Below, piece by piece: positions 62,301-63,302 of a DNA stretch of 64,000 nt. The notes beneath the pieces were generated by a model. The model made no database searches. It was not told where the DNA came from and worked only from the letters and a program-made list of their open reading frames with translations. Positions within the stretch are counted from its first letter, which is position 1; each line of letters begins with the position of its first letter. The position numbers were made by a program, and so were the translations under genes. The DNA comes from Gordionus sp. m RMFG-2023 (lineage: Eukaryota; Nematomorpha; Gordioida; Chordodea; Parachordodidae): NCBI RefSeq assembly GCF_954871325.1, contig NC_088776.1, positions 18,042,052 to 18,106,051 on the forward strand, read 5' to 3'.

Positions 62301-63302
62301 ATAAGTAAAAGATAAATCATTTTGGTTAATTCGTGTTTTAAGAAATATATATTTATTGCTCTTTTATTTTCTTCAAATGCCAATATTTTACCTAATAAAG
62401 TGGTATAAAGAAATCTTTAAAATTTAAACCATTTTTAGAGCGCGTTTCCTAATTTTCAAGTCCTGATTATGCTGGAATTGTATTCAATTATAGTATTTAC
62501 CCTATATAAATTTCAGACAATTTTGTGGTAAAATCTTTCGTTAAGTTTAATTAATAATATTTTTATAAAATTGATGGAAAAATCGAGTGAATAAAAATCG
62601 ATTCAAAACTTCATAGTAAAATATAAGTTATAGACAAGATAGATACTATGGTGGAATACAGCTTAGGGAAAATTTATTCTCAAAAATTAAAAAATATGTA
62701 CTATAAATCATTTAAATTATAATGATTCCTCCATACCCTACTGTAATCGGATTGCATTAAATTTTTTAACCCCCCCCCTCTCCTCACAAGTATCACATAT
62801 AAGAAATTAAGGAATGTTCTTCGAGGTCGGACCTTGAACTTAATTTTAAAAAATTAACTATTTTATAAATAAAACCTGGGTCTTTTTTAGCTTCTCCTTT
62901 AAAATTTCGGGTTCGTCATATTTGTTGGGATCCGAGATGAGGGAAGTTTTAACATCCTCCAGCCATTCATTTAGAGAAGCGAGAGGCTCTTGAAAACTTT
63001 GGTAATGATGAGCTTCCAGCATGTTGACCAACGTTTCGAAGTAATGATCTTTATATCATAAAAATTTTTTCTTTATTTCTTAATTCTTTTAAAAAACCAT
63101 ATTCATTAAATGAAAAGTAAAAGATAATTAAATTACTAGTTTGTTCGAACAAGCCCTCCCATCGATGGATCAAGTTTCCCGAATCCTTCGATATTTGAAC
63201 TGCAGTTTCGTCTTTGTTATCTAAACTATTAGATATGGAGCGAGCAGTATTACGGTTCTCTTCTATCTTAGGCCATAAAGCCTTAATTTGATCTAGCTTA
63301 GC
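5216..63302 (-). CDS. DMD: Dystrophin/utrophin homolog, 3' three quarters (50 exons placed)
   Basis: Dystrophin links cortical actin to the membrane dystroglycan complex and, through its C-terminus, binds syntrophins and dystrobrevin. Fifty exons on the minus strand sum to about 8.5 kb. In protein order they encode many spectrin-type triple-helical repeats, a basic hinge (56943-57305), more repeats, a Pro/Ser-rich hinge (40792-41173), the last repeats, the WW domain, the two-part EF-hand region, a ZZ finger, and a C-terminal region with a short coiled coil. The cysteine-rich module is closest to dystrophin and utrophin: it keeps the SAYRTAMKL block, [11 protein letters not shown] and the ZZ cysteines. 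Reading phases agree across 48 of 49 junctions; window exons 30/31 do not settle. Introns range from 75 bases to 10.6 kb. The actin-binding CH domains and first repeats lie right of the window. In invertebrates one gene usually stands for vertebrate dystrophin and utrophin together. Confidence 0.97.
5685..5838 (-). CDS. DMD: Dystrophin window exon 49, Asn/His-rich C-terminal linker
   Basis: Phase 0 to 1, between acceptor ACAAG and donor GTAAAT. The 51 codons are rich in Asn, His and Ser ([18 protein letters not shown]) and show no known domain. The position equals the poorly conserved linker between the coiled coil and the extreme C-terminus. It is supported by phase agreement on both sides rather than by similarity. 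Confidence 0.8.
5914..6052 (-). CDS. DMD: Dystrophin window exon 48, coiled-coil segment
   Basis: Phase 2 to 0. It reads [16 protein letters not shown], matching the LQAEYDRLKQQH coiled-coil helix that binds dystrobrevin in vertebrates, then an acidic stretch. The intron after it is only 75 bases (5839-5913), the shortest in the gene part seen here. Confidence 0.93.
6182..6396 (+). mobile_element. hAT transposase core fragment
   Basis: On the strand opposite dystrophin, in intron 6053-6572, the frame reads [20 protein letters not shown], then [19 protein letters not shown]. This resembles the hAT catalytic-core block with a DN-x-x-N-x-x-x-A pattern followed by the C-x-H-L-like motif. No ends or transposase flanks were found, so it is an old fragment. 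Confidence 0.65.
6573..6646 (-). CDS. DMD: Dystrophin window exon 47
   Basis: Phase 0 to 2, 74 bases, between TTTTTAG and GTATAT. It reads [19 protein letters not shown], then KEH. It joins the next exon as [12 protein letters not shown], the start of the coiled coil. The reading beyond the donor is open but AT-rich and intronic. Confidence 0.85.
6940..7262 (-). CDS. DMD: Dystrophin window exon 46, syntrophin-region equivalent
   Basis: Phase 1 to 0. It reads [18 protein letters not shown], a Ser-rich part, then [20 protein letters not shown], which matches the NESIDDEHLLIQHYCQSLN segment near the alternatively spliced syntrophin-binding part of vertebrate dystrophin. A second acceptor 12 bases inside (end 7250) is in the same phase, so a four-residue tandem-acceptor choice is possible. 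Confidence 0.9.
7531..7675 (-). CDS. DMD: Dystrophin window exon 45, post-ZZ conserved block
   Basis: Phase 0 to 1. It reads [19 protein letters not shown], then [19 protein letters not shown], aligning residue by residue with the GEDVRDFAKVLKNKF and KRYFAKHPRMGYLPV block that follows the ZZ finger in all dystrophins. Confidence 0.96.
7890..8001 (-). CDS. DMD: Dystrophin window exon 44, second half of ZZ finger
   Basis: Phase 2 to 0. It reads [20 protein letters not shown], then [13 protein letters not shown]. With the CNIC of the preceding exon it gives three Cys-x2-Cys pairs and two His, a full canonical ZZ zinc site. Vertebrate dystrophin has SLKH in place of the middle CLKC pair, so this copy is of invertebrate type. 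ZZ plus EF-hands bind beta-dystroglycan in vertebrates. Confidence 0.96.
8047..8136. repeat. Short direct repeat in intron
   Basis: A 31-bp stretch at 8047-8077 recurs at 8106-8136 with about four mismatches, inside the small intron between window exons 43 and 44. It looks like a local duplication. Confidence 0.6.
8217..8494 (-). CDS. DMD: Dystrophin window exon 43, second EF-hand region and start of ZZ
   Basis: Phase 0 to 2. It reads [27 protein letters not shown], then [39 protein letters not shown], colinear with vertebrate dystrophin IPRQLGEVAAFGG to CNICKECPIIGFR. The introns on either side (8002-8216 and 8495-9127) show no other gene. Confidence 0.97.
9128..9207 (-). CDS. DMD: Dystrophin window exon 42, EF-hand region
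   Basis: Phase 1 to 0, 80 bases. It reads [20 protein letters not shown], then LKDMLL, matching the [23 protein letters not shown] segment. The upstream intron 9208-9735 is AT-rich and empty as far as I can see. Confidence 0.93.
9736..9821 (-). CDS. DMD: Dystrophin window exon 41, EF-hand region
   Basis: Phase 2 to 1. It reads [20 protein letters not shown], then AHLSDKYR, equal to vertebrate [28 protein letters not shown]. The acceptor CCAG was chosen because it makes the length match the family exactly; another AG six bases downstream is in frame. Confidence 0.95.
10094..10301 (-). CDS. DMD: Dystrophin window exon 40, first EF-hand region
   Basis: Phase 1 to 2. It reads [18 protein letters not shown], an intervening helix [16 protein letters not shown], then [18 protein letters not shown]. 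The last block is almost the vertebrate NVPLCVDMCLNWLLNVYD, a dystrophin-family hallmark. The intron upstream, 10302-10625, holds nothing recognised. Confidence 0.97.
10626..10762 (-). CDS. DMD: Dystrophin window exon 39, end of WW domain
   Basis: Phase 2 to 1. It reads [20 protein letters not shown], then [20 protein letters not shown]. It supplies the second WW tryptophan and proline (YWAHP) and the invariant [10 protein letters not shown] helix between WW and the EF-hands. Confidence 0.97.
10982..11045 (-). CDS. DMD: Dystrophin window exon 38, start of WW domain
   Basis: Phase 1 to 2, 64 bases. It reads [20 protein letters not shown], with the first WW tryptophan and the PYYI strand. The domain is split between two exons, as its partner is window exon 39. 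Confidence 0.96.
11093..11501. mobile_element. hAT-type MITE with GGCGGG-rich ends
   Basis: Inverted ends TAGAGGTCTGTAATAGGCGG and TAAAGGTGTGCAATGGGCGG flank 409 bp. The flanking 8-mers ATCTTAAT and TTCTAAAT match at six of eight, consistent with an aged 8-bp duplication. It sits in the intron between window exons 37 and 38. A fragment near 847 resembles its end. Confidence 0.75.
11538..11690 (-). CDS. DMD: Dystrophin window exon 37, hinge before WW
   Basis: Phase 1 to 1. It reads [20 protein letters not shown], then [17 protein letters not shown], a Pro/Ser-rich unfolded stretch where vertebrate hinge 4 lies, just before the WW domain. It is supported by phase on both sides. Confidence 0.85.
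11835..12048 (-). CDS. DMD: Dystrophin window exon 36, last spectrin repeat, C half
   Basis: Phase 0 to 1. It reads [20 protein letters not shown], then [28 protein letters not shown]: helices B and C of the last spectrin repeat before the hinge. Confidence 0.92.
12177..12305 (-). CDS. DMD: Dystrophin window exon 35, spectrin repeat
   Basis: Phase 0 to 0, 43 codons: [20 protein letters not shown], then [20 protein letters not shown]. It is helical and charged like helix A-B of a repeat. The donor GTTTTA is weak and the exon could end slightly later in the same frame. Intron 12306-12738 upstream shows nothing. Confidence 0.75.
12739..12878 (-). CDS. DMD: Dystrophin window exon 34, spectrin repeat
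   Basis: Phase 1 to 0. It reads [20 protein letters not shown], then [20 protein letters not shown], with the helix-C tryptophan in DQKW. Intron 12879-13281 upstream shows nothing recognised. Confidence 0.92.
13282..13550 (-). CDS. DMD: Dystrophin window exon 33, spectrin repeat
   Basis: Phase 2 to 1. It reads [40 protein letters not shown], then [17 protein letters not shown]. It aligns without gaps with the vertebrate segment HLEASSDQWKRLHLSLQELL to APIGGD. It splices to window exon 32 across a 10.6-kb transposon-filled intron. Confidence 0.95.
14139..16713 (+). mobile_element. hAT DNA transposon, nearly complete
   Basis: Perfect 8-bp target duplications ATCTAAAT lie at 14131-14138 and 16714-16721. 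The ends start TAGAGATC and, inverted, TAGTGATA, followed by long GGCCCGGCCC-rich subterminal regions. Length is 2,575 bp, with a single transposase gene inside. It is the likely autonomous relative of the MITEs at 955, 45774 and several partial copies. Confidence 0.93.
14532..16414 (+). pseudogene. hAT transposase with one short intron and one frameshift
   Basis: The N-terminus has a BED-type zinc finger ([13 protein letters not shown], then SHLRRHKC). The core has [16 protein letters not shown] and a FISDQGANI motif. The C-terminus carries the hAT dimerisation domain ([20 protein letters not shown], then [20 protein letters not shown]). The frame shifts once near 15112-15125, between KKFSY and [14 protein letters not shown]. 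The second frame change is explained by a 43-base intron at 16031-16073 with a GTACAT donor and TATATCAG acceptor; the split codon becomes Gly. The stop is TAG at 16412-16414. Apart from the frameshift it reads whole, so insertion was fairly recent. Confidence 0.88.
18459..19115 (+). mobile_element. RLE-LINE C-terminal fragment, degraded, plus strand
   Basis: Pieces on the plus strand match the better copy at 51625-52350: [26 protein letters not shown] and SNCIAIHG occur in the same order. Several frameshifts and stops separate them and the endonuclease core is largely missing. The matching pieces lie at about 18780-19115; the part before is inferred. Confidence 0.6.
20685..20826. mobile_element. 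142-bp hAT MITE with CAGAGTTGTTA ends
   Basis: It has perfect 8-bp duplications CTTTTTAT at 20677-20684 and 20827-20834. Ends are CAGAGTTGTTA and TTAACAACTCTG. The interior is made of repeated GTATCTGTATCTAGATA-like units. It is inserted in the decayed transposase and shares ends with the 48444-50007 hAT. Confidence 0.92.
21284..21307 (+). repeat. Telomere-like (GGGTTA)n tract
   Basis: Three to four tandem GGGTTA units lie in the decayed hAT transposase and read through as alternating Gly-Leu without breaking the frame. Confidence 0.85.
21954..22013. repeat. 15-bp perfect inverted repeat with 30-base loop
   Basis: AATGTAGTATGTGGG at 21954-21968 is the exact reverse complement of 21999-22013. 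It lies at the upstream edge of the RTE LINE. Confidence 0.85.
22030..23475 (+). mobile_element. RTE-type LINE, 5'-truncated, decayed
   Basis: The reverse transcriptase reads [34 protein letters not shown], then [40 protein letters not shown] and, at the C-terminus, [21 protein letters not shown]. The order and motifs (FADD box, GRP-rich tail) are those of RTE-clade elements common in invertebrates. Frames change several times (for example after 22508, 22946 and 23247) and the upstream endonuclease is absent. An A-rich tail follows at 23464-23475. Confidence 0.9.
23966..24021 (-). other. Exon-like segment in dystrophin intron (possible poison or relic exon)
   Basis: Between a CCAG acceptor and a GTAACT donor the minus strand reads [18 protein letters not shown], like the first helix of a spectrin repeat. 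The acceptor is in the phase of window exon 32 (2), but the donor is in phase 1 while window exon 33 needs 2. Including it would lead to a stop within a few codons. A second acceptor (TTTTTTAG, edge 24031) precedes it. Direct splicing of exon 32 to 33 aligns without gaps to vertebrates, so this is not a constitutive exon. Confidence 0.4.
24106..24287 (-). CDS. DMD: Dystrophin window exon 32, spectrin repeat (near start of Dp116-type isoforms)
   Basis: Phase 0 to 2. It reads [20 protein letters not shown], then [20 protein letters not shown], colinear with the vertebrate GEIEAHTDVYHNLDENSQKI ... MNFKWSELRKKS. From memory, the human exon at this place (exon 56) has the same phases and begins at about the same residue; the human Dp116 promoter lies just upstream of it. 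Confidence 0.95.
25600..26362. mobile_element. Fold-back/MITE-like inverted-repeat element bounded by TTAA
   Basis: The two halves are imperfect reverse complements over several hundred bases; for example ATATCAAAAA near the left matches TTTTTGATAT near the right, and ATATGTCCAAA matches TTTGGACATGT. Both ends touch TTAA (25600-25603 and 26359-26362) next to GGCTG and CAGC. TTAA duplication would suggest a piggyBac-type origin, but that rests on four bases only. Confidence 0.55.
26514..27182 (-). CDS. Unassigned 222-codon ORF: candidate internal first exon of a short dystrophin
   Basis: This is the longest open frame in the window that is neither transposon nor recognised exon. It starts at ATG 27180-27182, after an in-frame TGA ten codons upstream, and reads [17 protein letters not shown], a Cys-rich HPCQRCHCF, then Ser/Asn/Pro/His/Tyr-rich sequence with no known domain (for example [19 protein letters not shown]). 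The frame stops at 26514. Before that, at 26541, TCT/GTAAAA is a donor in phase 0, which would join 214 codons in frame to window exon 32. The place corresponds to the promoter of vertebrate Dp116. It could instead be a nested gene, a cassette exon or chance. Composition is less AT-biased than the intron around it. Confidence 0.45.
   Translation of the reverse strand: MNHSLQDITARSQNYSFALLENHPCQRCHCFYYYFDQPPIAVKAHYIPPSPPVDYLTEAFQADNLDSYNNYGYDIGKFTHKSSLNPISRGYRVSDNSQSNLSSPLSRRINRHGFDIQTTSNILERTVIHQGLISPGPHYDGKDVICFLDRQRLNRLSHADCYKRRKNSFYQNHHTPSLPSKSYEQLRTATPSYKGVFEETTFSPPPHRTIPLKSVKKIINNA
28800..29070 (-). mobile_element. hAT tail fragment related to 48444-50007
   Basis: The segment repeats features of 48530-48850: AGCTATTAGCTATTAC, TAGCTTTAGCTACTTT, and TTATCCCCAAGTCTTGAGCG followed by the region coding the hAT C-terminus on the minus strand. 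It is shorter and more decayed, and one end is lost. Confidence 0.65.
30116..30757. mobile_element. Palindromic hAT MITE (TAGTGTTGTTAAA family), host of a nested MITE
   Basis: Ends are TAGTGTTGTTAAA and TTTAACAACACTA. The flanking 8-mers CTTTAAAT and TTTTAAAT match at seven of eight. The sequence is largely self-complementary. It is interrupted by the 416-bp MITE at 30238. Relatives lie at 34681, 35206, 41488, 44003 and 45310. Confidence 0.85.
30238..30653. mobile_element. hAT MITE with CAGYGGCGTAG ends
   Basis: It has perfect 8-bp duplications GTGCCATC at 30230-30237 and 30654-30661. Ends are CAGCGGCGTAGCTACGGGGG and, inverted, CAGTGGCGTAGCTAGGAATT, as in the 4.1-kb hAT at 19666. The right half holds a GC-rich hairpin-like stretch (GGGCCGAAGGCCC). 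Confidence 0.93.
31882..32023 (-). CDS. DMD: Dystrophin window exon 31, spectrin repeat (5' edge unsure)
   Basis: The exon ends in phase 0 before GTAAAA. It reads [20 protein letters not shown], then [17 protein letters not shown]. Three acceptors are possible. The edge at 32023 (ATATTAG) completes the split codon as Trp and keeps the frame. The edge at 32053 (CTCCTCAG) also keeps it, as Cys. The edge at 32065 (ATACAG) would make a stop at the junction. Open frame continues upstream through all of them, so the longer forms cannot be dismissed. Confidence 0.75.
32405..32544 (-). CDS. DMD: Dystrophin window exon 30, spectrin repeat
   Basis: Phase 0 to 2. It reads [20 protein letters not shown], then [14 protein letters not shown], ending within the helix-C Trp codon before GTACCT. 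Its joining to window exon 31 is the one unresolved junction of the gene. Confidence 0.85.
32690..32941 (+). mobile_element. RTE-type LINE 3' tail fragment
   Basis: The plus strand carries a decayed C-terminal LINE tail ([13 protein letters not shown], then frame-shifted EEDPKRNK) and a 3' end AACCTGGAAAACC ... ATTAAACAGAGAAG. The same terminal sequence is found at 47117-47163. It lies in the intron between window exons 29 and 30. Confidence 0.65.
33527..33738 (-). CDS. DMD: Dystroph window exon 29, spectrin repeat
   Basis: Dystrophin exon, phase 1 to 0, with a perfect GTAAGT donor. It reads [20 protein letters not shown], then [20 protein letters not shown], helix C of one repeat followed by helix A of the next. 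Confidence 0.93.
34681..34890. mobile_element. Palindromic MITE copy (GTTGTTAAA family)
   Basis: Ends are AATGTTGTTAAA and TTTAACAACACT, with AGTCTCT repeated on both sides (34674-34680 and 34891-34897). Inner halves pair as AAAATCTTAATC-like complements. It is in the intron 33739-35485, which otherwise shows no gene. Confidence 0.82.
35206..35433. mobile_element. Palindromic MITE copy, diverged
   Basis: It shares the internal order of the 34681 copy (GGGTCGATTTTTAAAAACG, GATTAAGATTTT, CTATCTATGAGCAAAA, ATCTTAATCGGG). The terminal GTTGTTAAA is eroded, so the edges are approximate. Confidence 0.65.
35486..35588 (-). CDS. DMD: Dystrophin window exon 28, spectrin repeat
   Basis: Phase 0 to 1. 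It reads [20 protein letters not shown], then [12 protein letters not shown], a charged helix. G+CC completes Ala at the next exon. Confidence 0.88.
35790..35944 (-). CDS. DMD: Dystrophin window exon 27, spectrin repeat
   Basis: Phase 1 to 0. It reads [20 protein letters not shown], then [18 protein letters not shown], with the helix-C Trp (AKW). Confidence 0.92.
36322..36474 (-). CDS. DMD: Dystrophin window exon 26, spectrin repeat
   Basis: Phase 1 to 1. It reads [20 protein letters not shown], then [20 protein letters not shown]. The AG/GTTCAA donor is weak but is the only one in the needed phase. Confidence 0.82.
36985..37368. mobile_element. hAT-derived MITE, GGGCCGGGCC-rich ends
   Basis: It starts with a GCGGGCCTGGGCCGGGCC stretch and ends GGGCCTGGTTTGA ... 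AAGGCCCATGAAGATCTCT, like the family of the hAT at 14139. Target duplications are not clear, so edges are approximate. Confidence 0.65.
37416..37494 (-). CDS. DMD: Dystrophin window exon 25, spectrin repeat
   Basis: Phase 0 to 1, 79 bases. It reads [20 protein letters not shown], then IQLLNE. The intron downstream carries a MITE (36985-37368). Confidence 0.88.
37849..38007 (-). CDS. DMD: Dystrophin window exon 24, spectrin repeat
   Basis: Phase 0 to 0 with a GTAAGT donor. It reads [20 protein letters not shown], then [18 protein letters not shown]: helix C into a new helix A with its Trp (GSWL). Confidence 0.94.
38204..38353 (-). CDS. DMD: Dystrophin window exon 23, spectrin repeat
   Basis: Phase 0 to 0. 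It reads [20 protein letters not shown], then [20 protein letters not shown], helices B and C. The upstream intron 38354-39188 contains a partial GC-rich MITE end near 38680-38790 (AGACCTGCAAAATTC) and nothing else. Confidence 0.93.
39189..39393 (-). CDS. DMD: Dystrophin window exon 22, spectrin repeat
   Basis: Phase 2 to 0. It reads [20 protein letters not shown], then [18 protein letters not shown], helix A of a repeat after a short Ser/Thr linker. Confidence 0.92.
39543..39712 (-). CDS. DMD: Dystrophin window exon 21, spectrin repeat
   Basis: Phase 0 to 2. It reads [20 protein letters not shown], then [20 protein letters not shown], with the helix-C Trp. The upstream intron 39713-40791 shows only a GC-rich MITE end near 40060-40113. 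Confidence 0.94.
40792..41173 (-). CDS. DMD: Dystrophin window exon 20, Pro/Ser-rich hinge and start of a repeat
   Basis: Phase 2 to 0, 382 bases, with a strong TTTTTCCTCCTTTAAG acceptor. The first 80 or so residues are Pro/Ser/Gln-rich and unfolded ([20 protein letters not shown], then [10 protein letters not shown]). The rest is helical ([20 protein letters not shown]) like helix A of a repeat. The order matches vertebrate hinge 3 followed by repeat 20, but the hinge sequence itself is not conserved. Confidence 0.92.
41488..41652. mobile_element. Palindromic MITE copy, short
   Basis: GTGTTGTTA at the left and TTTAACAACACTG at the right. The flanking CATTAAGC (41480-41487) and CATTCAGC (41653-41660) match at seven of eight. 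The rest of intron 41174-41946 holds nothing recognised. Confidence 0.8.
41947..42089 (-). CDS. DMD: Dystrophin window exon 19, spectrin repeat
   Basis: Phase 0 to 2. It reads [20 protein letters not shown], then [20 protein letters not shown]. The donor is the second of two overlapping GTs (AAAAGT/GTAATT), chosen because it alone gives the phase of the next exon. Confidence 0.88.
42262..42540 (-). CDS. DMD: Dystrophin window exon 18, spectrin repeat
   Basis: Phase 0 to 0, 93 codons. It reads [35 protein letters not shown], then [20 protein letters not shown], a whole repeat core with two helix-type Trp. Confidence 0.95.
42892..43158 (-). CDS. DMD: Dystrophin window exon 17, Thr/Pro-rich linker
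   Basis: Phase 0 to 0. It reads [20 protein letters not shown], then [20 protein letters not shown], a mixed linker and helix. The acceptor TTTTAAG at 43159 keeps phase 0; a CAG 29 bases inside would not. The 350-base intron downstream holds a GC-rich MITE end near 42766-42845. Confidence 0.87.
43622..43792 (-). CDS. DMD: Dystrophin window exon 16, spectrin repeat
   Basis: Phase 0 to 0. It reads [20 protein letters not shown], then [20 protein letters not shown], helices B and C. It is joined to window exon 15 across a 7.4-kb intron. Intron 43159-43621 downstream shows nothing recognised. Confidence 0.92.
44003..44194. mobile_element. Palindromic MITE copy
   Basis: AGTGTTGTTAAAG at the left and TTTAACAAAAG at the right. 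TAATGATT is repeated exactly at 43995-44002 and 44195-44202. Internal halves are complementary as in the other copies. Confidence 0.88.
45310..45507. mobile_element. Palindromic MITE copy
   Basis: TAATGCTGCTAAAC at the left and TTAACAACATTA at the right. CATGAAGT is repeated exactly at 45302-45309 and 45508-45515. Confidence 0.9.
45774..46018. mobile_element. hAT MITE of the 14139 family, 245 bp
   Basis: TAGAAATCTGTAAATCCC at the left and GATGCAGATCACTA at the right. GTATAAAT (45766-45773) and GTTTAAAT (46019-46026) match at seven of eight. Confidence 0.85.
46862..47165 (+). mobile_element. RTE-type LINE 3' untranslated tail
   Basis: This stretch has higher GC than its surroundings, with CAGGAAGGGCATCCGATTG, AACTGGCCAACCTGGG and ATTAAACGGAGAAG in that order, as at 3' ends of RTE elements. 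It shares its last bases with 32895-32935. No coding part is attached. Confidence 0.65.
48444..50007 (-). mobile_element. Small hAT transposon (1.56 kb), internally shortened
   Basis: Ends are CAGAGTTGTTAAA and TTTAACAACTCTG. Perfect 8-bp duplications CATAGAGT lie at 48436-48443 and 50008-50015. On the minus strand a transposase begins [18 protein letters not shown] at 49715, has a Cys-x2-Cys piece ([11 protein letters not shown]) after one frameshift, a middle helical part (49070-49465), and a C-terminal dimerisation domain ([20 protein letters not shown], then RLGDDN). Most of the catalytic core is missing, so it is a deletion derivative. Confidence 0.9.
50185..50309. mobile_element. GC-rich hAT MITE fragment
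   Basis: It holds CTGGGCCAGGGCCGGG and ends CATTAGCAGACCTCTA, like the end of the 14139/11093 families. The left end is not clear. Confidence 0.55.
51200..51334 (-). CDS. DMD: Dystrophin window exon 15, spectrin repeat
   Basis: Phase 0 to 0. It reads [20 protein letters not shown], then [13 protein letters not shown], helix A and the start of helix B. Confidence 0.94.
51625..52480 (-). mobile_element. RLE-type LINE, C-terminal part with zinc motif and endonuclease
   Basis: An open minus-strand frame of 241 codons (51625-52350), extended in frame upstream to about 52410, reads [27 protein letters not shown], then [18 protein letters not shown], a C-x2-C-x8-H-x4-C knuckle, then [13 protein letters not shown] and [19 protein letters not shown]. 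The PD ... D spacing and the preceding knuckle fit the restriction-like endonuclease at the C-terminus of R2/R4-type LINEs. The upstream reverse transcriptase is missing here. Clade not settled. Confidence 0.8.
52980..53170 (+). mobile_element. hAT transposase C-terminal fragment
   Basis: The plus strand reads [20 protein letters not shown], then [12 protein letters not shown], a stop, and [15 protein letters not shown], the pattern of the hAT dimerisation domain (PATS-x2-SE-x2-FS). No ends were found. Confidence 0.7.
53615..53797 (-). CDS. DMD: Dystrophin window exon 14, spectrin repeat
   Basis: Phase 0 to 0, 61 codons: [18 protein letters not shown], then [20 protein letters not shown]. 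Upstream intron 53798-54553 shows nothing recognised. Confidence 0.92.
54554..54721 (-). CDS. DMD: Dystrophin window exon 13, spectrin repeat
   Basis: Phase 0 to 0. It reads [20 protein letters not shown], then [20 protein letters not shown], with helix-A Trp. Intron 54722-55070 upstream is empty. Confidence 0.93.
55071..55207 (-). CDS. DMD: Dystrophin window exon 12, spectrin repeat
   Basis: Phase 1 to 0. It reads [20 protein letters not shown], then [20 protein letters not shown]. The acceptor ACTAG at 55208 was chosen because it gives the phase of window exon 11 and restores a helix-C Trp (T+GG). The CAG five bases upstream would need phase 2. Confidence 0.88.
55557..55725 (-). CDS. DMD: Dystrophin window exon 11, spectrin repeat
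   Basis: Phase 0 to 1. It reads [20 protein letters not shown], then [18 protein letters not shown]. The upstream intron 55726-56942 holds only an inverted repeat at 56785-56812. Confidence 0.91.
56785..56812. repeat. Short inverted repeat in intron
   Basis: ATTATATGGAGGC and GCCTTCCATATAAT pair over about 12 bases with a tiny loop, in a locally GC-richer spot of an otherwise empty intron. Confidence 0.6.
56943..57305 (-). CDS. DMD: Dystrophin window exon 10, basic hinge and spectrin helix
   Basis: Phase 0 to 0, 121 codons after a TTTTTACTCAG acceptor. It begins with a Lys/Ser/Pro-rich stretch ([20 protein letters not shown]), then [20 protein letters not shown] and [20 protein letters not shown]. 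The basic part is a likely hinge and, by analogy with the basic repeats of vertebrate dystrophin, could touch actin or membrane; that role is conjecture. Confidence 0.93.
57559..57738 (-). CDS. DMD: Dystrophin window exon 9, spectrin repeat
   Basis: Phase 0 to 0. It reads [20 protein letters not shown], then [16 protein letters not shown]. Intron 57739-58089 upstream shows nothing. Confidence 0.92.
58090..58196 (-). CDS. DMD: Dystrophin window exon 8, spectrin repeat
   Basis: Phase 1 to 0. It reads [20 protein letters not shown], then [13 protein letters not shown]. Intron 58197-58864 upstream is AT-rich and empty. Confidence 0.9.
58865..59057 (-). CDS. DMD: Dystrophin window exon 7, spectrin repeat
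   Basis: Phase 0 to 1. It reads [20 protein letters not shown], then [20 protein letters not shown]. Confidence 0.92.
59323..59439 (-). CDS. DMD: Dystrophin window exon 6, spectrin repeat
   Basis: Phase 0 to 0, 39 codons: [20 protein letters not shown], then [14 protein letters not shown]. Intron 59440-59888 upstream is empty. Confidence 0.9.
59889..60059 (-). CDS. DMD: Dystrophin window exon 5, spectrin repeat
   Basis: Phase 0 to 0. It reads [20 protein letters not shown], then [20 protein letters not shown] with the helix-C Trp. Upstream intron 60060-60768 shows only a small GC-richer patch near 60640. Confidence 0.93.
60769..60882 (-). CDS. DMD: Dystrophin window exon 4, spectrin repeat
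   Basis: Phase 0 to 0, 38 codons: [20 protein letters not shown], then [13 protein letters not shown], helix A with Trp. Intron 60883-62071 upstream (1.2 kb) shows nothing recognised. Confidence 0.92.
62072..62296 (-). CDS. DMD: Dystrophin window exon 3, spectrin repeat
   Basis: Phase 0 to 0, 75 codons: [20 protein letters not shown], then [20 protein letters not shown]. Intron 62297-62875 upstream has a poly-C tract near 62769 and nothing else. Confidence 0.94.
62876..63048 (-). CDS. DMD: Dystrophin window exon 2, spectrin repeat
   Basis: Phase 1 to 0. It reads [20 protein letters not shown], then [20 protein letters not shown]. Confidence 0.94.
63137..63302 (-). CDS. DMD: Dystrophin window exon 1 (most 5' exon in window)
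   Basis: Phase 0 to 1. It reads [20 protein letters not shown], then [17 protein letters not shown], two Trp-containing helices of spectrin repeats. The gene continues to the right of the window. Confidence 0.94.
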
